Below are positions 18,259 through 27,120 of a stretch of DNA of 53,330 bases, in pieces; the stretch's first letter is position 1, and every line of letters begins with the position of its first letter. The notes beneath the pieces are model-generated. The model had not been told where the DNA came from. It was given only the letters and a program-made list of their open reading frames with translations, and did no database searches. A program made the position numbers and the translations under genes. Origin of the DNA: an uncultured Chitinophagaceae bacterium (GTDB lineage Bacteria > Bacteroidota > Bacteroidia > Chitinophagales > Chitinophagaceae). The DNA lies in contig CAITVK010000138.1 of NCBI GenBank assembly GCA_903895845.1, positions 1 through 53,330 of the forward strand, written 5' to 3'.

Positions 18259-20295
18259 TTACCTCATCCCCTCCAACTCCTTTTGCAACCTAAACATCTC
18301 ATCCCTTAGTGTGGCGGCTTCCATAAAGTTTAGGTCTTTGGCGGCACGTTCCATCAGCTTCTTGGTTTGGGCAATTGCCTTTTCCATCTGTGGTATGGTC
18401 TTGTAGCTCACCTGTTCTTCGGCGGCCGTGTTCAGTTGTGCATCGCCCATTATTGCATACGGTTTGCTATCATCAAAGCCCTTAATGTCCAACACCGAAG
18501 TCTGTTTCATTATCTGGTCTATCGATTTGTTTACCGTGGCAGGCGTAATGTTGTGTTGAATATTGTAGGCAATCTGTTTCTCTCGGCGGCGGTTGGTTTC
18601 GTCAATGGTGCGTTGCATACTCATCGTCATCTTATCGGCATAGAATATAACTTTGCCATCCACGTTCCTCGCCGCACGTCCTGCCGTTTGTGTCAGAGAG
18701 CGTTCATTACGCAGAAAACCTTCCTTATCTGCATCCAGTATTGCCACCAAAGCCACTTCGGGTAAGTCCAATCCTTCTCTCAATAAGTTTACACCCACCA
18801 AAACATTGATATCCCCCAAACGTAAGGAACGCAATATCTCAATCCTTTCCAGTGTATCTACATCGCTGTGAATGTATTTCGATTTAATGTTTATCCGCCC
18901 TAAGTATTTGTCCATCTCCTCCGCCATCCTTTTAGTAAGGGTGGTTACTAGCACACGGTCGCCTTTTTTCACTGTTTTGTCAATCTCGTCTAATAGGTCA
19001 TCTATCTGATTTACCGAAGGGCGAACTTCTATGGGTGGCTCCAATAATCCAGTAGGTCTTACCACTTGTTCTACTACCACACCGCCTGTTTGTTGCAATT
19101 CATATTCACCAGGAGTAGCACTCACAAAGATGGTTTGCCCTATCAGATTCTCAAATTCATTAAAGTTCAGCGGACGGTTATCCATTGCACTCGGTAGGCG
19201 GAAACCATAATCTACCAACACCATCTTACGACTTCTGTCGCCGCCATACATCCCCGAAAGTTGCGGTATGGTCTGGTGACTTTCATCTATCAGACAAATA
19301 AAATCCTTTGGAAAATAATCCAACAAACAGAAAGGACGAGTACCCGGTTCGCGCCTATCGAAGAAGCGAGAATAGTTTTCTATGCCCGAGCAATAGCCCA
19401 ATTCTCTAATCATTTCCAAATCATATTCCACCCTTTCCTTCACCCGTTGCGCCTCTTCCTTCTTACCCACTTGTTTAAAGTATTCCACTTGTGCCATCAT
19501 CTCATCCTGAATCTCATTCATCACCTGCACCATAATATCCTTTGGAGCGAGATATAGATTTGCAGGAAAAATAGCCGCATTCTCCAAAACCCCAATTCGT
19601 TTGCTAGTCTCTTTTTCCAGGCTTTCAATCTCTTCAATTTCATCCCCAAAGAAGGTAACACGATAGGCGATATCCAGATAAGGCAGGTTAATATCAACCG
19701 TATCACCCTTTACCCTAAACGTTCCCCTGCCAAATTCTCCCTGACTACGTTGATACAAACTATTCACCAATGCGTGCAAGAATCCTTGCCTAGAAATAAC
19801 TTGTCCCTTATGAATCCGTACCACGCCATTAGCAAACTCGGTGGGGTTTCCCATACCATAAATGCAACTAACGCTCGCCACCACCACAATATCACGGCGA
19901 CCACTTAGTAGTTCGCTAGTGGCTTGAAGGCGTAGTTTATCTAATTCTTCATTGATGCTTAAATCCTTTTCTATATAGGTATTGCTCACAGGCATGTAAG
20001 CCTCGGGCTGGTAGTAGTCGTAATAACTTACAAAATACCCCACCGCATTATCTGGAAAGAACTGCTTGAACTCGCCATACAATTGCGCCACCAAGGTTTT
20101 GTTGTGTGTAAGCACGAGGGTGGGACGTTGCGTTGCGGCAATAATATTTGCCATGGTAAAGGTTTTTCCACTACCCGTTACCCCCAATAAAGTCTGGAAT
20201 CTTTCTCCCTCTTCTATGCCTCTCACTAATTGTTTGATGGCGGTAGGCTGATCGCCCGAAGGCTCGTAAGGTGCGTATAATTGAAAGGTCGACAT
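18259..20295 (-). CDS. uvrB: UvrABC excinuclease subunit B
   Basis: At 678 aa it is full length. It holds Walker A GVTGSGKT (38-45), the beta-hairpin YFVSYYDYYQPEAYMP (near 92-107) that inserts into damaged DNA, IYGMGNP, DESHQTIPQ (helicase motif II type), NLLREGLDLPEV and QTAGRAARN (motif VI), and a C-terminal UVR coiled coil (MEKAIAQTKKLMERAAKDLNF) that contacts UvrC. It loads onto lesions from UvrA and positions UvrC during nucleotide excision repair. uvrA and uvrC are not in the window. An exact -7 element ends 4 bp before the ATG. Confidence 0.98.
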   Translation of the reverse strand: MSTFQLYAPYEPSGDQPTAIKQLVRGIEEGERFQTLLGVTGSGKTFTMANIIAATQRPTLVLTHNKTLVAQLYGEFKQFFPDNAVGYFVSYYDYYQPEAYMPVSNTYIEKDLSINEELDKLRLQATSELLSGRRDIVVVASVSCIYGMGNPTEFANGVVRIHKGQVISRQGFLHALVNSLYQRSQGEFGRGTFRVKGDTVDINLPYLDIAYRVTFFGDEIEEIESLEKETSKRIGVLENAAIFPANLYLAPKDIMVQVMNEIQDEMMAQVEYFKQVGKKEEAQRVKERVEYDLEMIRELGYCSGIENYSRFFDRREPGTRPFCLLDYFPKDFICLIDESHQTIPQLSGMYGGDRSRKMVLVDYGFRLPSAMDNRPLNFNEFENLIGQTIFVSATPGEYELQQTGGVVVEQVVRPTGLLEPPIEVRPSVNQIDDLLDEIDKTVKKGDRVLVTTLTKRMAEEMDKYLGRINIKSKYIHSDVDTLERIEILRSLRLGDINVLVGVNLLREGLDLPEVALVAILDADKEGFLRNERSLTQTAGRAARNVDGKVIFYADKMTMSMQRTIDETNRRREKQIAYNIQHNITPATVNKSIDQIMKQTSVLDIKGFDDSKPYAIMGDAQLNTAAEEQVSYKTIPQMEKAIAQTKKLMERAAKDLNFMEAATLRDEMFRLQKELEGMR

Positions 20296-20299
20296 GAAG

Positions 20300-20307
20300 C
20301 AAATTTA
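20300..20307 (-). promoter_or_regulatory. -7 element of uvrB
   Basis: TAAATTTG on the minus strand matches TAnnTTTG exactly and is followed by C. Only 4 bp separate it from the uvrB ATG, so the transcript should be leaderless or nearly so. Confidence 0.65.
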
Positions 20308-20372
20308 GTTAGGAGATATGAGTTATTAATATTAGTTGGAAATGATTTGTGTTGCCAGTCAGGAAGTATTTT

Positions 20373-21272
20373 CTACACTGCCAAAATGGTATTTATCTTT
20401 TCGCTTATCTCATTATTAAGGCTTCTTGAAACAGGAATCAATTCATCGGTGCCATCCAGATGTAGTTTATAACCAGTGGCATTCCCAGAAATGTGGCGGA
20501 TATAATTCAGGTTAACCAGATAACTCCTATGGCAGCGGTAGAAATTATCGAAAGCGCCCAACTTTTCTTCAGCCCCCTTCAACGTTCCTCTTACCAACAC
20601 ATTCTTCAACACCTGATTTTCTGTATAAAATACCCTGATATAATTGTCTGCTGCAACAATATACATCACCGCAGATGGGTTAATCGGCACATCGCCACTA
20701 CTTGTATCTTCTCCAAAAAAGATTAGTTTGTTGTTTACTTGTTCTTCTACAAGAATCTCATGGGGCTCAGCTATGGACAGCTTTGCTTCTAGCACTTGTG
20801 CATTGGCAGAATACGTTTTTAGCAATCGATATTGCCTGATAAAAACAAATATCAAACTAGGAAAAGTACCAACAACAACTGTTTGAAGTAACCATCTTAC
20901 GAAAATAGACCAGGTAAGTGGTTGTTTGCAAACAAAGTGATCGGTCAGGCTATTAAGTGTTCCAATAAAAAACAATATCCACATCTGCATGGCAACTTCG
21001 GCACCTACAGTCCATCTTTCTTCCAAAATACTGTTTCTCCGATTGATGAGTTTGAATATTACGAGATTCAGATTTACTCCTAAGAAAGTAACCATTGCAA
21101 AAATGAAAGCATTGCGAATGATTACTGCCATTGAAAAGTTATCCAACCCAAATGGGCGCAGCATTACCAAAACAAAAAACACACTTATTCCAGCTACTGA
21201 CGCAGCTTTTATGTTCGGCAAATCGAACTGTACCAGATTACTGGGATAAGGTTGCTTTAGTATTTTGAACAT
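20373..21272 (-). CDS. Membrane-anchored LytTR-domain regulator
   Basis: The 299-aa protein has four TM helices in its first half (about 25-45, 50-75, 92-110, 125-145), a short linker, and a C-terminal LytTR DNA-binding domain (about 195-295: VMYIVAADNYIRVFY, VRGTLKGAEEKL, FYRCHRSYLVNLNYI). LytTR proteins bind direct repeats upstream of target promoters. There is no receiver domain, so the signal must reach the DNA-binding part through the membrane domain, a pattern common in Bacteroidota. It is downstream of the acyltransferase gene by 41 bp on the same strand; its targets are unknown. Confidence 0.9.
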   Translation of the reverse strand: MFKILKQPYPSNLVQFDLPNIKAASVAGISVFFVLVMLRPFGLDNFSMAVIIRNAFIFAMVTFLGVNLNLVIFKLINRRNSILEERWTVGAEVAMQMWILFFIGTLNSLTDHFVCKQPLTWSIFVRWLLQTVVVGTFPSLIFVFIRQYRLLKTYSANAQVLEAKLSIAEPHEILVEEQVNNKLIFFGEDTSSGDVPINPSAVMYIVAADNYIRVFYTENQVLKNVLVRGTLKGAEEKLGAFDNFYRCHRSYLVNLNYIRHISGNATGYKLHLDGTDELIPVSRSLNNEISEKINTILAV

Positions 21273-21313
21273 ATTGTTTGTAATTCCGGTTGCTAAATTA
21301 TTGGTTTTATGGA

Positions 21314-22198
21314 TTAAGATAGTGTCATCTCTTTAAACTTCTCTGCATCATATTTGTGTTTCCAACGCTTGTGCGTCCACAAATAATTGGAAGGACGTAG
21401 CCTTATCTGCCCTTCCAGAAAATCTCTGTAAGCAATTGTAATTGCTCCTTTGGGCAATGTTTTAGGCTCGGTGGTGTATAGACTAAACTCCGATTGATAA
21501 TATCCGCGCTTTATCCGATAGGTGGTTGCAAACACAATGGCGGTATCTTTTGCAACTGCCATCCGCTCCAAACCTGTAACAAAGGGTGCCATTCTTCCAA
21601 AAAAAGAAATCCAATAGGCATTTTCCAAATTGCTAGAGTTTTGGTCGCCACCCAAAGCCAATGCATATCGTCCCTTGGAATATTTAAAAAATTCCCTGTT
21701 GAAGTTTGCAACAGAAACCATCCCTGTCCCAAATCTTGAACGCATATTATACATAATCTTACCAAAAATGGGACTAGTCAAAGGCTGATAGACCCCAACA
21801 AAGGGATAAACAAGGTTGGCGGCATAAGCCAGATTCAAGTATTCCCAGTTAAAGAAATGCCCACCATGCAATTGAACGTTTTTTCCAGTAGCATACAAAT
21901 CATCTAACAACTCGTAGTTGCATTTAAAACGCTTATTCAGTTCCTCTTTGGTGATAGAAAGCAACTTGATTGTCTCCAGAAACGTATCAAAGAGTTGCTG
22001 GTACATGTCTTTTGCAATAGCTATTCGCTCCTGTTCTGTCTTTTCCGGAAAAGCCGTCAAGAGGTTATTCATCACCACTTCTTTTCTATACCCTACAAGA
22101 TGATATAAGATGAAATAAAAGAAATCGCTCAGCCTATAAATAATAAACCAAGGCAATAACGAAATCAAGTATAGAGTGTAATAAACGATATAATACAT
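21314..22198 (-). CDS. LpxL/HtrB-type lipid A acyltransferase
   Basis: The 294-aa protein has an N-terminal membrane anchor (residues 1-35) and the HX4E active-site motif H114-FFNW-E119. It should transfer a secondary acyl chain to lipid A or a related acceptor on the cytoplasmic face of the inner membrane. The near-consensus CACTTTTG lies just upstream of the ATG. It is distinguished from glycerol-phosphate acyltransferases by the N-terminal anchor and length. The next gene upstream on the same strand is an MsbA-like exporter (133 bp away), which makes lipid A modification plus export a reasonable inference. Confidence 0.88.
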   Translation of the reverse strand: MYYIVYYTLYLISLLPWFIIYRLSDFFYFILYHLVGYRKEVVMNNLLTAFPEKTEQERIAIAKDMYQQLFDTFLETIKLLSITKEELNKRFKCNYELLDDLYATGKNVQLHGGHFFNWEYLNLAYAANLVYPFVGVYQPLTSPIFGKIMYNMRSRFGTGMVSVANFNREFFKYSKGRYALALGGDQNSSNLENAYWISFFGRMAPFVTGLERMAVAKDTAIVFATTYRIKRGYYQSEFSLYTTEPKTLPKGAITIAYRDFLEGQIRLRPSNYLWTHKRWKHKYDAEKFKEMTLS

Positions 22199-22331
22199 CG
22201 GGCAAAAGTGTGAAGCAAATATATTGTTGAGCAGTTATAAGTAAATTCAAATTGAAGAAATAACTACTTGGGACGAAAACCTACCGTTTTCTATACTACC
22301 CTTATATCTATGAGGACTACCTAAAAGGTTT

Positions 22332-24116
22332 TTATACCAACACCGCCTTCCGTTCTCCTATCTGTTGACGCCACATAGCATAGTATAATCCTTTTTCGGC
22401 CAGCAATTCATTGTGACTACCCGTTTCAACAATTTGACCTTTCTCAAGTACATATATTCTCTCGGCGTGCATAATGGTACTTAATCTGTGTGCAATCATC
22501 ACCGTTATCTGGTTCTTTTCGTCAGAAATAGCCCTGATTGTATTGGATATAGCTTCTTCCGTAATTGAATCAAGCGCAGAAGTTGCTTCATCAAAGATTA
22601 AAAGATGTGGCTTTCTGATTAATGCCCTTGCAATGGACAGACGTTGTTTTTCGCCCCCACTCAACTTCAGACCACCTTCGCCAATCATTGTATCCAATCC
22701 TTTTTCAGCTCTTTTCAATAAATTTTCGCAGCTTGCTTTGTGCAACGCATCATACAAATCAGCTTCTGATGCATTAGGTGCTGCAAACAACAAATTCTCC
22801 TTAATGGTTCCGCTAAACAACTGTGTGTCTTGCGTTACAAAGCCAATTTGCCCTCGCAATTCGTCAAAATCAATATCATTTCCTTGGTTGCCATTGTAAT
22901 AAATGCGTCCCTCTTCTGGTCTGTATAATCCCACCAACAACTTTACCAACGTACTTTTACCAGCCCCACTTGGTCCCACAAAAGCAATTGTTTCTCCTTG
23001 TTCTACGCTAAAACTAATGTTCTCCAACGCCTTGTATTTGGCAGTTGTATGTTGGAAAGAGATATTCTCAAACTCCAGTGTCTTTATCTCACCTACTTCC
23101 AGTGGTGTATTGGGTTTGGGATCAACAGGCTTTTTCATCAACCTATCAAAATTATTGATAGAGGTTTCAGCTTCGCGATAAGAAGTGATGATACTGCCCA
23201 ACTCCTGCAATGGCCCAAAGATAAAGAAGCTATAAAACTGCATGGATATGAGCTGACCAGTAGTCAACTTACCTCCAAACACCAGATAAGAAAGGATGAA
23301 AAGGATGACAGCACGAAGAAAATGTACCGTTGTCCCTTGTAAAAAGGAGATACTGCGAACCCGCTTTACTTTAGACAATTCAAGTCCCAGAATCTTGTAT
23401 GTATTTATATTCAAGCGTTTAACCTCTTGTTGCGTTAATCCCAAACTTTTAATCAGTTCAATATTTCTCAAACTTTCTGTTGTGCTACCAGCCAAAGCTG
23501 CAGTTTCTCGAACGATATTGCCCTGAATAGCTTTAATCTTCTTACTCAATGCCCCAACCAAGAAGGCAAGTATCAGAATACCAACAAAATAAACCAGGAT
23601 CAAACTCCAATGTACACGCACCGTTACAATCATCAGAAAAATGATTCCCACTACGATTGGGAAAAGTAGATTAATGAAATAACCAATAAACTGGGAGCAA
23701 TCCTGCCTTACTTTTTGAAGAATAGACAAGGTTTCACCACTGCGCTGATCTGCAAAGTCGTGATAAGGTAAGCGCATGGAATGTTGCAACCCATCGGTAA
23801 ATACCTTAGCACCAAACTTCTGCACCACCACATTCACCACATAATCCTGAAAGGATTTTGCAATTCTAGAAACCATAGCCACGCCGATAGACATCCCCAT
23901 CAGCAAGGCCATGTGGCGTAGAAACGGATGCAAATCAATGGTTTGACTAATTATTAATCCTTTTTTGCTTACGACACCAGAGGTGTTGAGATAGTCGATT
24001 ATCTTACCAAAGATGGTGGGATCTAGCAATGAAAAAACCTGATTAATAGCAGCAAGAACCATTGCTAGGGCAAGCTGCCAGCGGTAAGGGGATAGATACT
24101 TAATTAATATTTGCAT
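22332..24116 (-). CDS. ABC exporter, fused permease/ATPase (MsbA-like)
   Basis: The 594-aa half-transporter has six TM helices in its first 310 residues and a complete ATPase: Walker A GPSGAGKST (381-389), Q-loop VTQD, signature LSGGE (485-489), Walker B with catalytic Glu LLIFDE (505-510), D-loop SALD and H-loop IAHRLS near 545. It should work as a homodimer, exporting lipid or drug-like substrates. Its position next to the lipid A acyltransferase favours lipid transport, but substrate cannot be proved. Compare the second exporter in this window (35988-37862), which has an altered Walker B. Confidence 0.93.
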   Translation of the reverse strand: MQILIKYLSPYRWQLALAMVLAAINQVFSLLDPTIFGKIIDYLNTSGVVSKKGLIISQTIDLHPFLRHMALLMGMSIGVAMVSRIAKSFQDYVVNVVVQKFGAKVFTDGLQHSMRLPYHDFADQRSGETLSILQKVRQDCSQFIGYFINLLFPIVVGIIFLMIVTVRVHWSLILVYFVGILILAFLVGALSKKIKAIQGNIVRETAALAGSTTESLRNIELIKSLGLTQQEVKRLNINTYKILGLELSKVKRVRSISFLQGTTVHFLRAVILFILSYLVFGGKLTTGQLISMQFYSFFIFGPLQELGSIITSYREAETSINNFDRLMKKPVDPKPNTPLEVGEIKTLEFENISFQHTTAKYKALENISFSVEQGETIAFVGPSGAGKSTLVKLLVGLYRPEEGRIYYNGNQGNDIDFDELRGQIGFVTQDTQLFSGTIKENLLFAAPNASEADLYDALHKASCENLLKRAEKGLDTMIGEGGLKLSGGEKQRLSIARALIRKPHLLIFDEATSALDSITEEAISNTIRAISDEKNQITVMIAHRLSTIMHAERIYVLEKGQIVETGSHNELLAEKGLYYAMWRQQIGERKAVLV

Positions 24117-24245
24117 GAAATTATTTTAGGTTGCACTAATGAAATGCAATAATGAGGTATTTATATCAAATACACAAACTATTGGTGTTTAAACGCACAA
24201 TGCTACTGAAAAGTTTTGAGAGAGAATTTGCTTTAAAATATAATT

Positions 24246-25451
24246 CTAAAATACTTCACCAAGATTTACGAAGAATCCCCTGGAGCCGTTCTCTCCGAAA
24301 CCATAGTCTACACATAGGTTTGCACCAGAGAACTTATTTAGTTTCATCCTAAGACCTACACCATAGCCAGGTGCAATAGAATTGAATTGTTTGGATATTT
24401 CACCAGAAAATTTTTCGGCATTTGCAAAGACAACGCCTCCAAAGAGTCCATTGCGAGAGATGCGATACCTGTATTCGGTTTCAAAATAATACATGTTATC
24501 TCCCCTGAAACGACCTTGGATATACCCGCGTCCACTGTTGTATTGATCATCCCAACCTGTACTGGGCAATAATAAATAGGGAGGAGCACCACCAGTAGTA
24601 AGCCAGTTCAAACTCCAAAAGGCAAACACGTTGTGAGAGTTTTTTGGGAAAGTAAGATATTCACGTATATCCAGCAACAAAGATTGCCAGTTGGTTTGAC
24701 TACCCATAAAAGTAAAGCTAGGCCTGTAAACAATATTGGCATAAGTACCCTTGGATGGATTCAATTGGTTTAAGCGATTATCGTAAAGCACTTTAAATGC
24801 AAGCCCTGAAGCAATCTCCTTGGTACCAACTGTATTATTAAATCGAAGAGCAGTCCTTTTTTTCAAGGTATCGATAGCATAGATGTCCCAAAATTTATCA
24901 AAATAAAACCCAAGACCTAGATATAAATCTTTATTGACAGCCCTTAGAACGGTTTCATGTAATTTCAATCCTGAAAAGTTAATAGTCACGCCTTTATTTG
25001 GATCAGTCCTCCCCCCCAAACCATAAATATCAGATGGATATTGAATAAACCTATTATCAGAAACAATATTGTATTTATTATCCTTTGTCCAGATATCAGC
25101 CTGCAAAGGGACTATACTTTGATTGTATTGTGAATAAGTAAAACTTGTCGTAATACTGGAAAGCTTGGTATCAGGATTTTTATCAGTTTTATAAGCCAAG
25201 TTTGCACTTACAATTCCTGCGAAACCAGTTTGAAGGGTATAACCAAGTGCTGGAACAAATGAGAATTGATATTTTTTGCTGGATTGCTCTTCAACAGAAA
25301 CAACTTTACCTTTTTTCCTAAAAACATCTTTAAGGTCGCGTTCTTTAGAACTATCGAACTTATTAACTACCGTATTGAAGTCTGTTTGAGCAGTTAACAT
25401 AGAGAAACTACTAGCGGATAGTAAAAAGAAAAGAAAGCATTTTAAATTCAT
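24246..25451 (-). CDS. Omp85/surface-antigen-like outer-membrane protein
   Basis: I start at the ATG at 25451 because it opens a signal peptide (MNLKCFLFFLLSASSFSMLTAQ); the frame extends to 25532 with a non-signal sequence. The 401-aa product has no POTRA repeats. A short periplasmic lead with a charged KERDLKDVFRKKGKVVSVEE stretch precedes about 16 amphipathic strands with the features of BamA/TamA-like surface antigen barrels (LRFNNTVGTKEIASGLAFKVLYDNR, RGYIQGRFRGDN), and it ends in an aromatic residue (GEVF), typical for barrel insertion. Its precise function is unknown. Confidence 0.8.
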   Translation of the reverse strand: MNLKCFLFFLLSASSFSMLTAQTDFNTVVNKFDSSKERDLKDVFRKKGKVVSVEEQSSKKYQFSFVPALGYTLQTGFAGIVSANLAYKTDKNPDTKLSSITTSFTYSQYNQSIVPLQADIWTKDNKYNIVSDNRFIQYPSDIYGLGGRTDPNKGVTINFSGLKLHETVLRAVNKDLYLGLGFYFDKFWDIYAIDTLKKRTALRFNNTVGTKEIASGLAFKVLYDNRLNQLNPSKGTYANIVYRPSFTFMGSQTNWQSLLLDIREYLTFPKNSHNVFAFWSLNWLTTGGAPPYLLLPSTGWDDQYNSGRGYIQGRFRGDNMYYFETEYRYRISRNGLFGGVVFANAEKFSGEISKQFNSIAPGYGVGLRMKLNKFSGANLCVDYGFGENGSRGFFVNLGEVF

Positions 25452-25587
25452 TTGCTTTTTTTGAGTGAAAAAAAAAGACGCATAAAAAACTTTTTTGTTG
25501 CCCGAAGAAATGTGAAACTTTATATAAAGCATCTTTTAAAGCTTATTTGCAATAAAAATGCCGAAAGAATGTTATTCTGTAAAATAA

Positions 25588-25619
25588 AATAGGCCGACTA
25601 ACACTTTAGCCGGCCTATT
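25588..25619. terminator. Hairpin terminator after the T9SS protein gene
   Basis: AATAGGCCG-GCTAA pairs with TTAG-T-CGGCCTATT around a 4-nt loop, followed on the minus strand by T-rich sequence. It lies 29 bp past the stop of the gene at 25648. Confidence 0.85.
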
Positions 25620-25647
25620 CATGCAATTACTTATCAAAATATTATCG

Positions 25648-26829
25648 TTATTCTACAACCACTTTACTACTGTAGATAGATTGTTTTGCAGCATTTGTAA
25701 CCTTTATGAAATAGACACCCGCACCAACGCTCTTGAACAAATTAATCTTAGATAGTGAGTTCGCGTTTAAAGAACTTTCATAAACAGTCTTTCCTTTAAC
25801 ATCAGTTACCTGCAACACAAATTTATCTGTTGCAGCACCGCCAACTTGCACTTGGAAAGTTTTTCCAACTGCAGGGTTAGGATAAACACTCACCTTAGCA
25901 CTTGTTGCTGCCAAAGCTGGTGATGTAACTTTAGACTGATACAACAAATTTGCACTAGCAAGATCCGAGGCATTATAAACGCCAGTTCCTGTTTTCACAG
26001 AACCAGTTACAGTCAAAGAAGCAAAATCGACTTTAAAATAACTTGCTGTATAGATAGCACTACTCAAAATTAAATCCCCGTCTTCGTTTACAGCGGCACC
26101 ATTTGTAGTAAACCCTTCAGGCAAGCCTTTTATTGCACCAACATAATCTGCTACCAAAGTTTGTGTATTTACTTTATACACTGCATTGTGCATATTTACA
26201 ACGTACAAATTACCTAAAGCATCACCAACCATATCACCACCCCAGCTGGTAATTGTATTGTGTATTGAGTTTGACCCACTATTTGCACCATCAATCAAAC
26301 GCCCCAGATTGGTTACAACTGGTTTATTGTCAGTAGTAAATCGTATTAAATGTTCTGCATCATTTGACAGGGCATAACCAGCTCCATCTGCACCAAAAGT
26401 CATACGGGTAATGATGTTTGCCTCTGATTTAAACTTGTCTCCTGTATTGAAAGCTGCATCTTCGTTACTTACAACTGTTAATCCCCCCTCATTTAAATCA
26501 ACATAATTCAATGTATTTCCACGCATGTTGGTATAATACAATCTGTTAGTTTTTGCATCATAGGCAGTAGCTGCAATCGCAGTAAAAGCAGGCTCAAGAG
26601 TTGGTGCCACATTTCTGTTTACAAGAGACTGGTAGCTAAGAGGTTGCTTAGCAGAAGGCGTGTAGATTGTTGATTTCAAAGAGCCATCTACACTGTTTAC
26701 TTCCCTGAAAGCATTCCAATTCAAATTTCCTTGTACATCACCAGTTACTGCAAAGATTTTTGCACTTTGCGCATTAACATTCACTGAAAGTGCTATTAAA
26801 GCACTAAGAGGTAAAAATAGTTTCTTCAT
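25648..26829 (-). CDS. Secreted beta-propeller-like protein with T9SS tail
   Basis: The 393-aa protein has a signal peptide (to about 20, VNVNAQ), then repeated short blade-like segments (AATAYDAKTNRLYYTNM, MTFGADGAGYALSNDAEHLIRF, GDALGNLYVVNMHNAVYKVN) that suggest a beta-propeller. The last 75 residues form a type A T9SS sorting domain (VSVYPNPAVGKTFQV ... SSKVVVE), so it is carried across the outer membrane and probably anchored to the surface. No catalytic motif is seen; function is unknown. It is monocistronic, divergent from the histidine kinase. Confidence 0.82.
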   Translation of the reverse strand: MKKLFLPLSALIALSVNVNAQSAKIFAVTGDVQGNLNWNAFREVNSVDGSLKSTIYTPSAKQPLSYQSLVNRNVAPTLEPAFTAIAATAYDAKTNRLYYTNMRGNTLNYVDLNEGGLTVVSNEDAAFNTGDKFKSEANIITRMTFGADGAGYALSNDAEHLIRFTTDNKPVVTNLGRLIDGANSGSNSIHNTITSWGGDMVGDALGNLYVVNMHNAVYKVNTQTLVADYVGAIKGLPEGFTTNGAAVNEDGDLILSSAIYTASYFKVDFASLTVTGSVKTGTGVYNASDLASANLLYQSKVTSPALAATSAKVSVYPNPAVGKTFQVQVGGAATDKFVLQVTDVKGKTVYESSLNANSLSKINLFKSVGAGVYFIKVTNAAKQSIYSSKVVVE

Positions 26830-27120
26830 AATTTGACAATTTAAATTTGCTGCGTAAAAATAAGGGGGTTTTATTTAATTTGAACTAATAGCATTTTTAA
26901 TTTTTGGAAATTATTAATAAAACACTCTTTTGTTGGTAGAAAAAAGAAAAACTACTTTTAACCTTGCTAATGATAAATGAGTACGCTTTATTCACAATAT
27001 CAACTCTAAGACATTCCATTTGCTGACATAATGCCAGATCAGAACCTGATATAGGTCATAAATATTCTGATTACTCACATCCTAACTTCGTTTCTTTTTA
27101 AATCTGAACATTTAACCTCA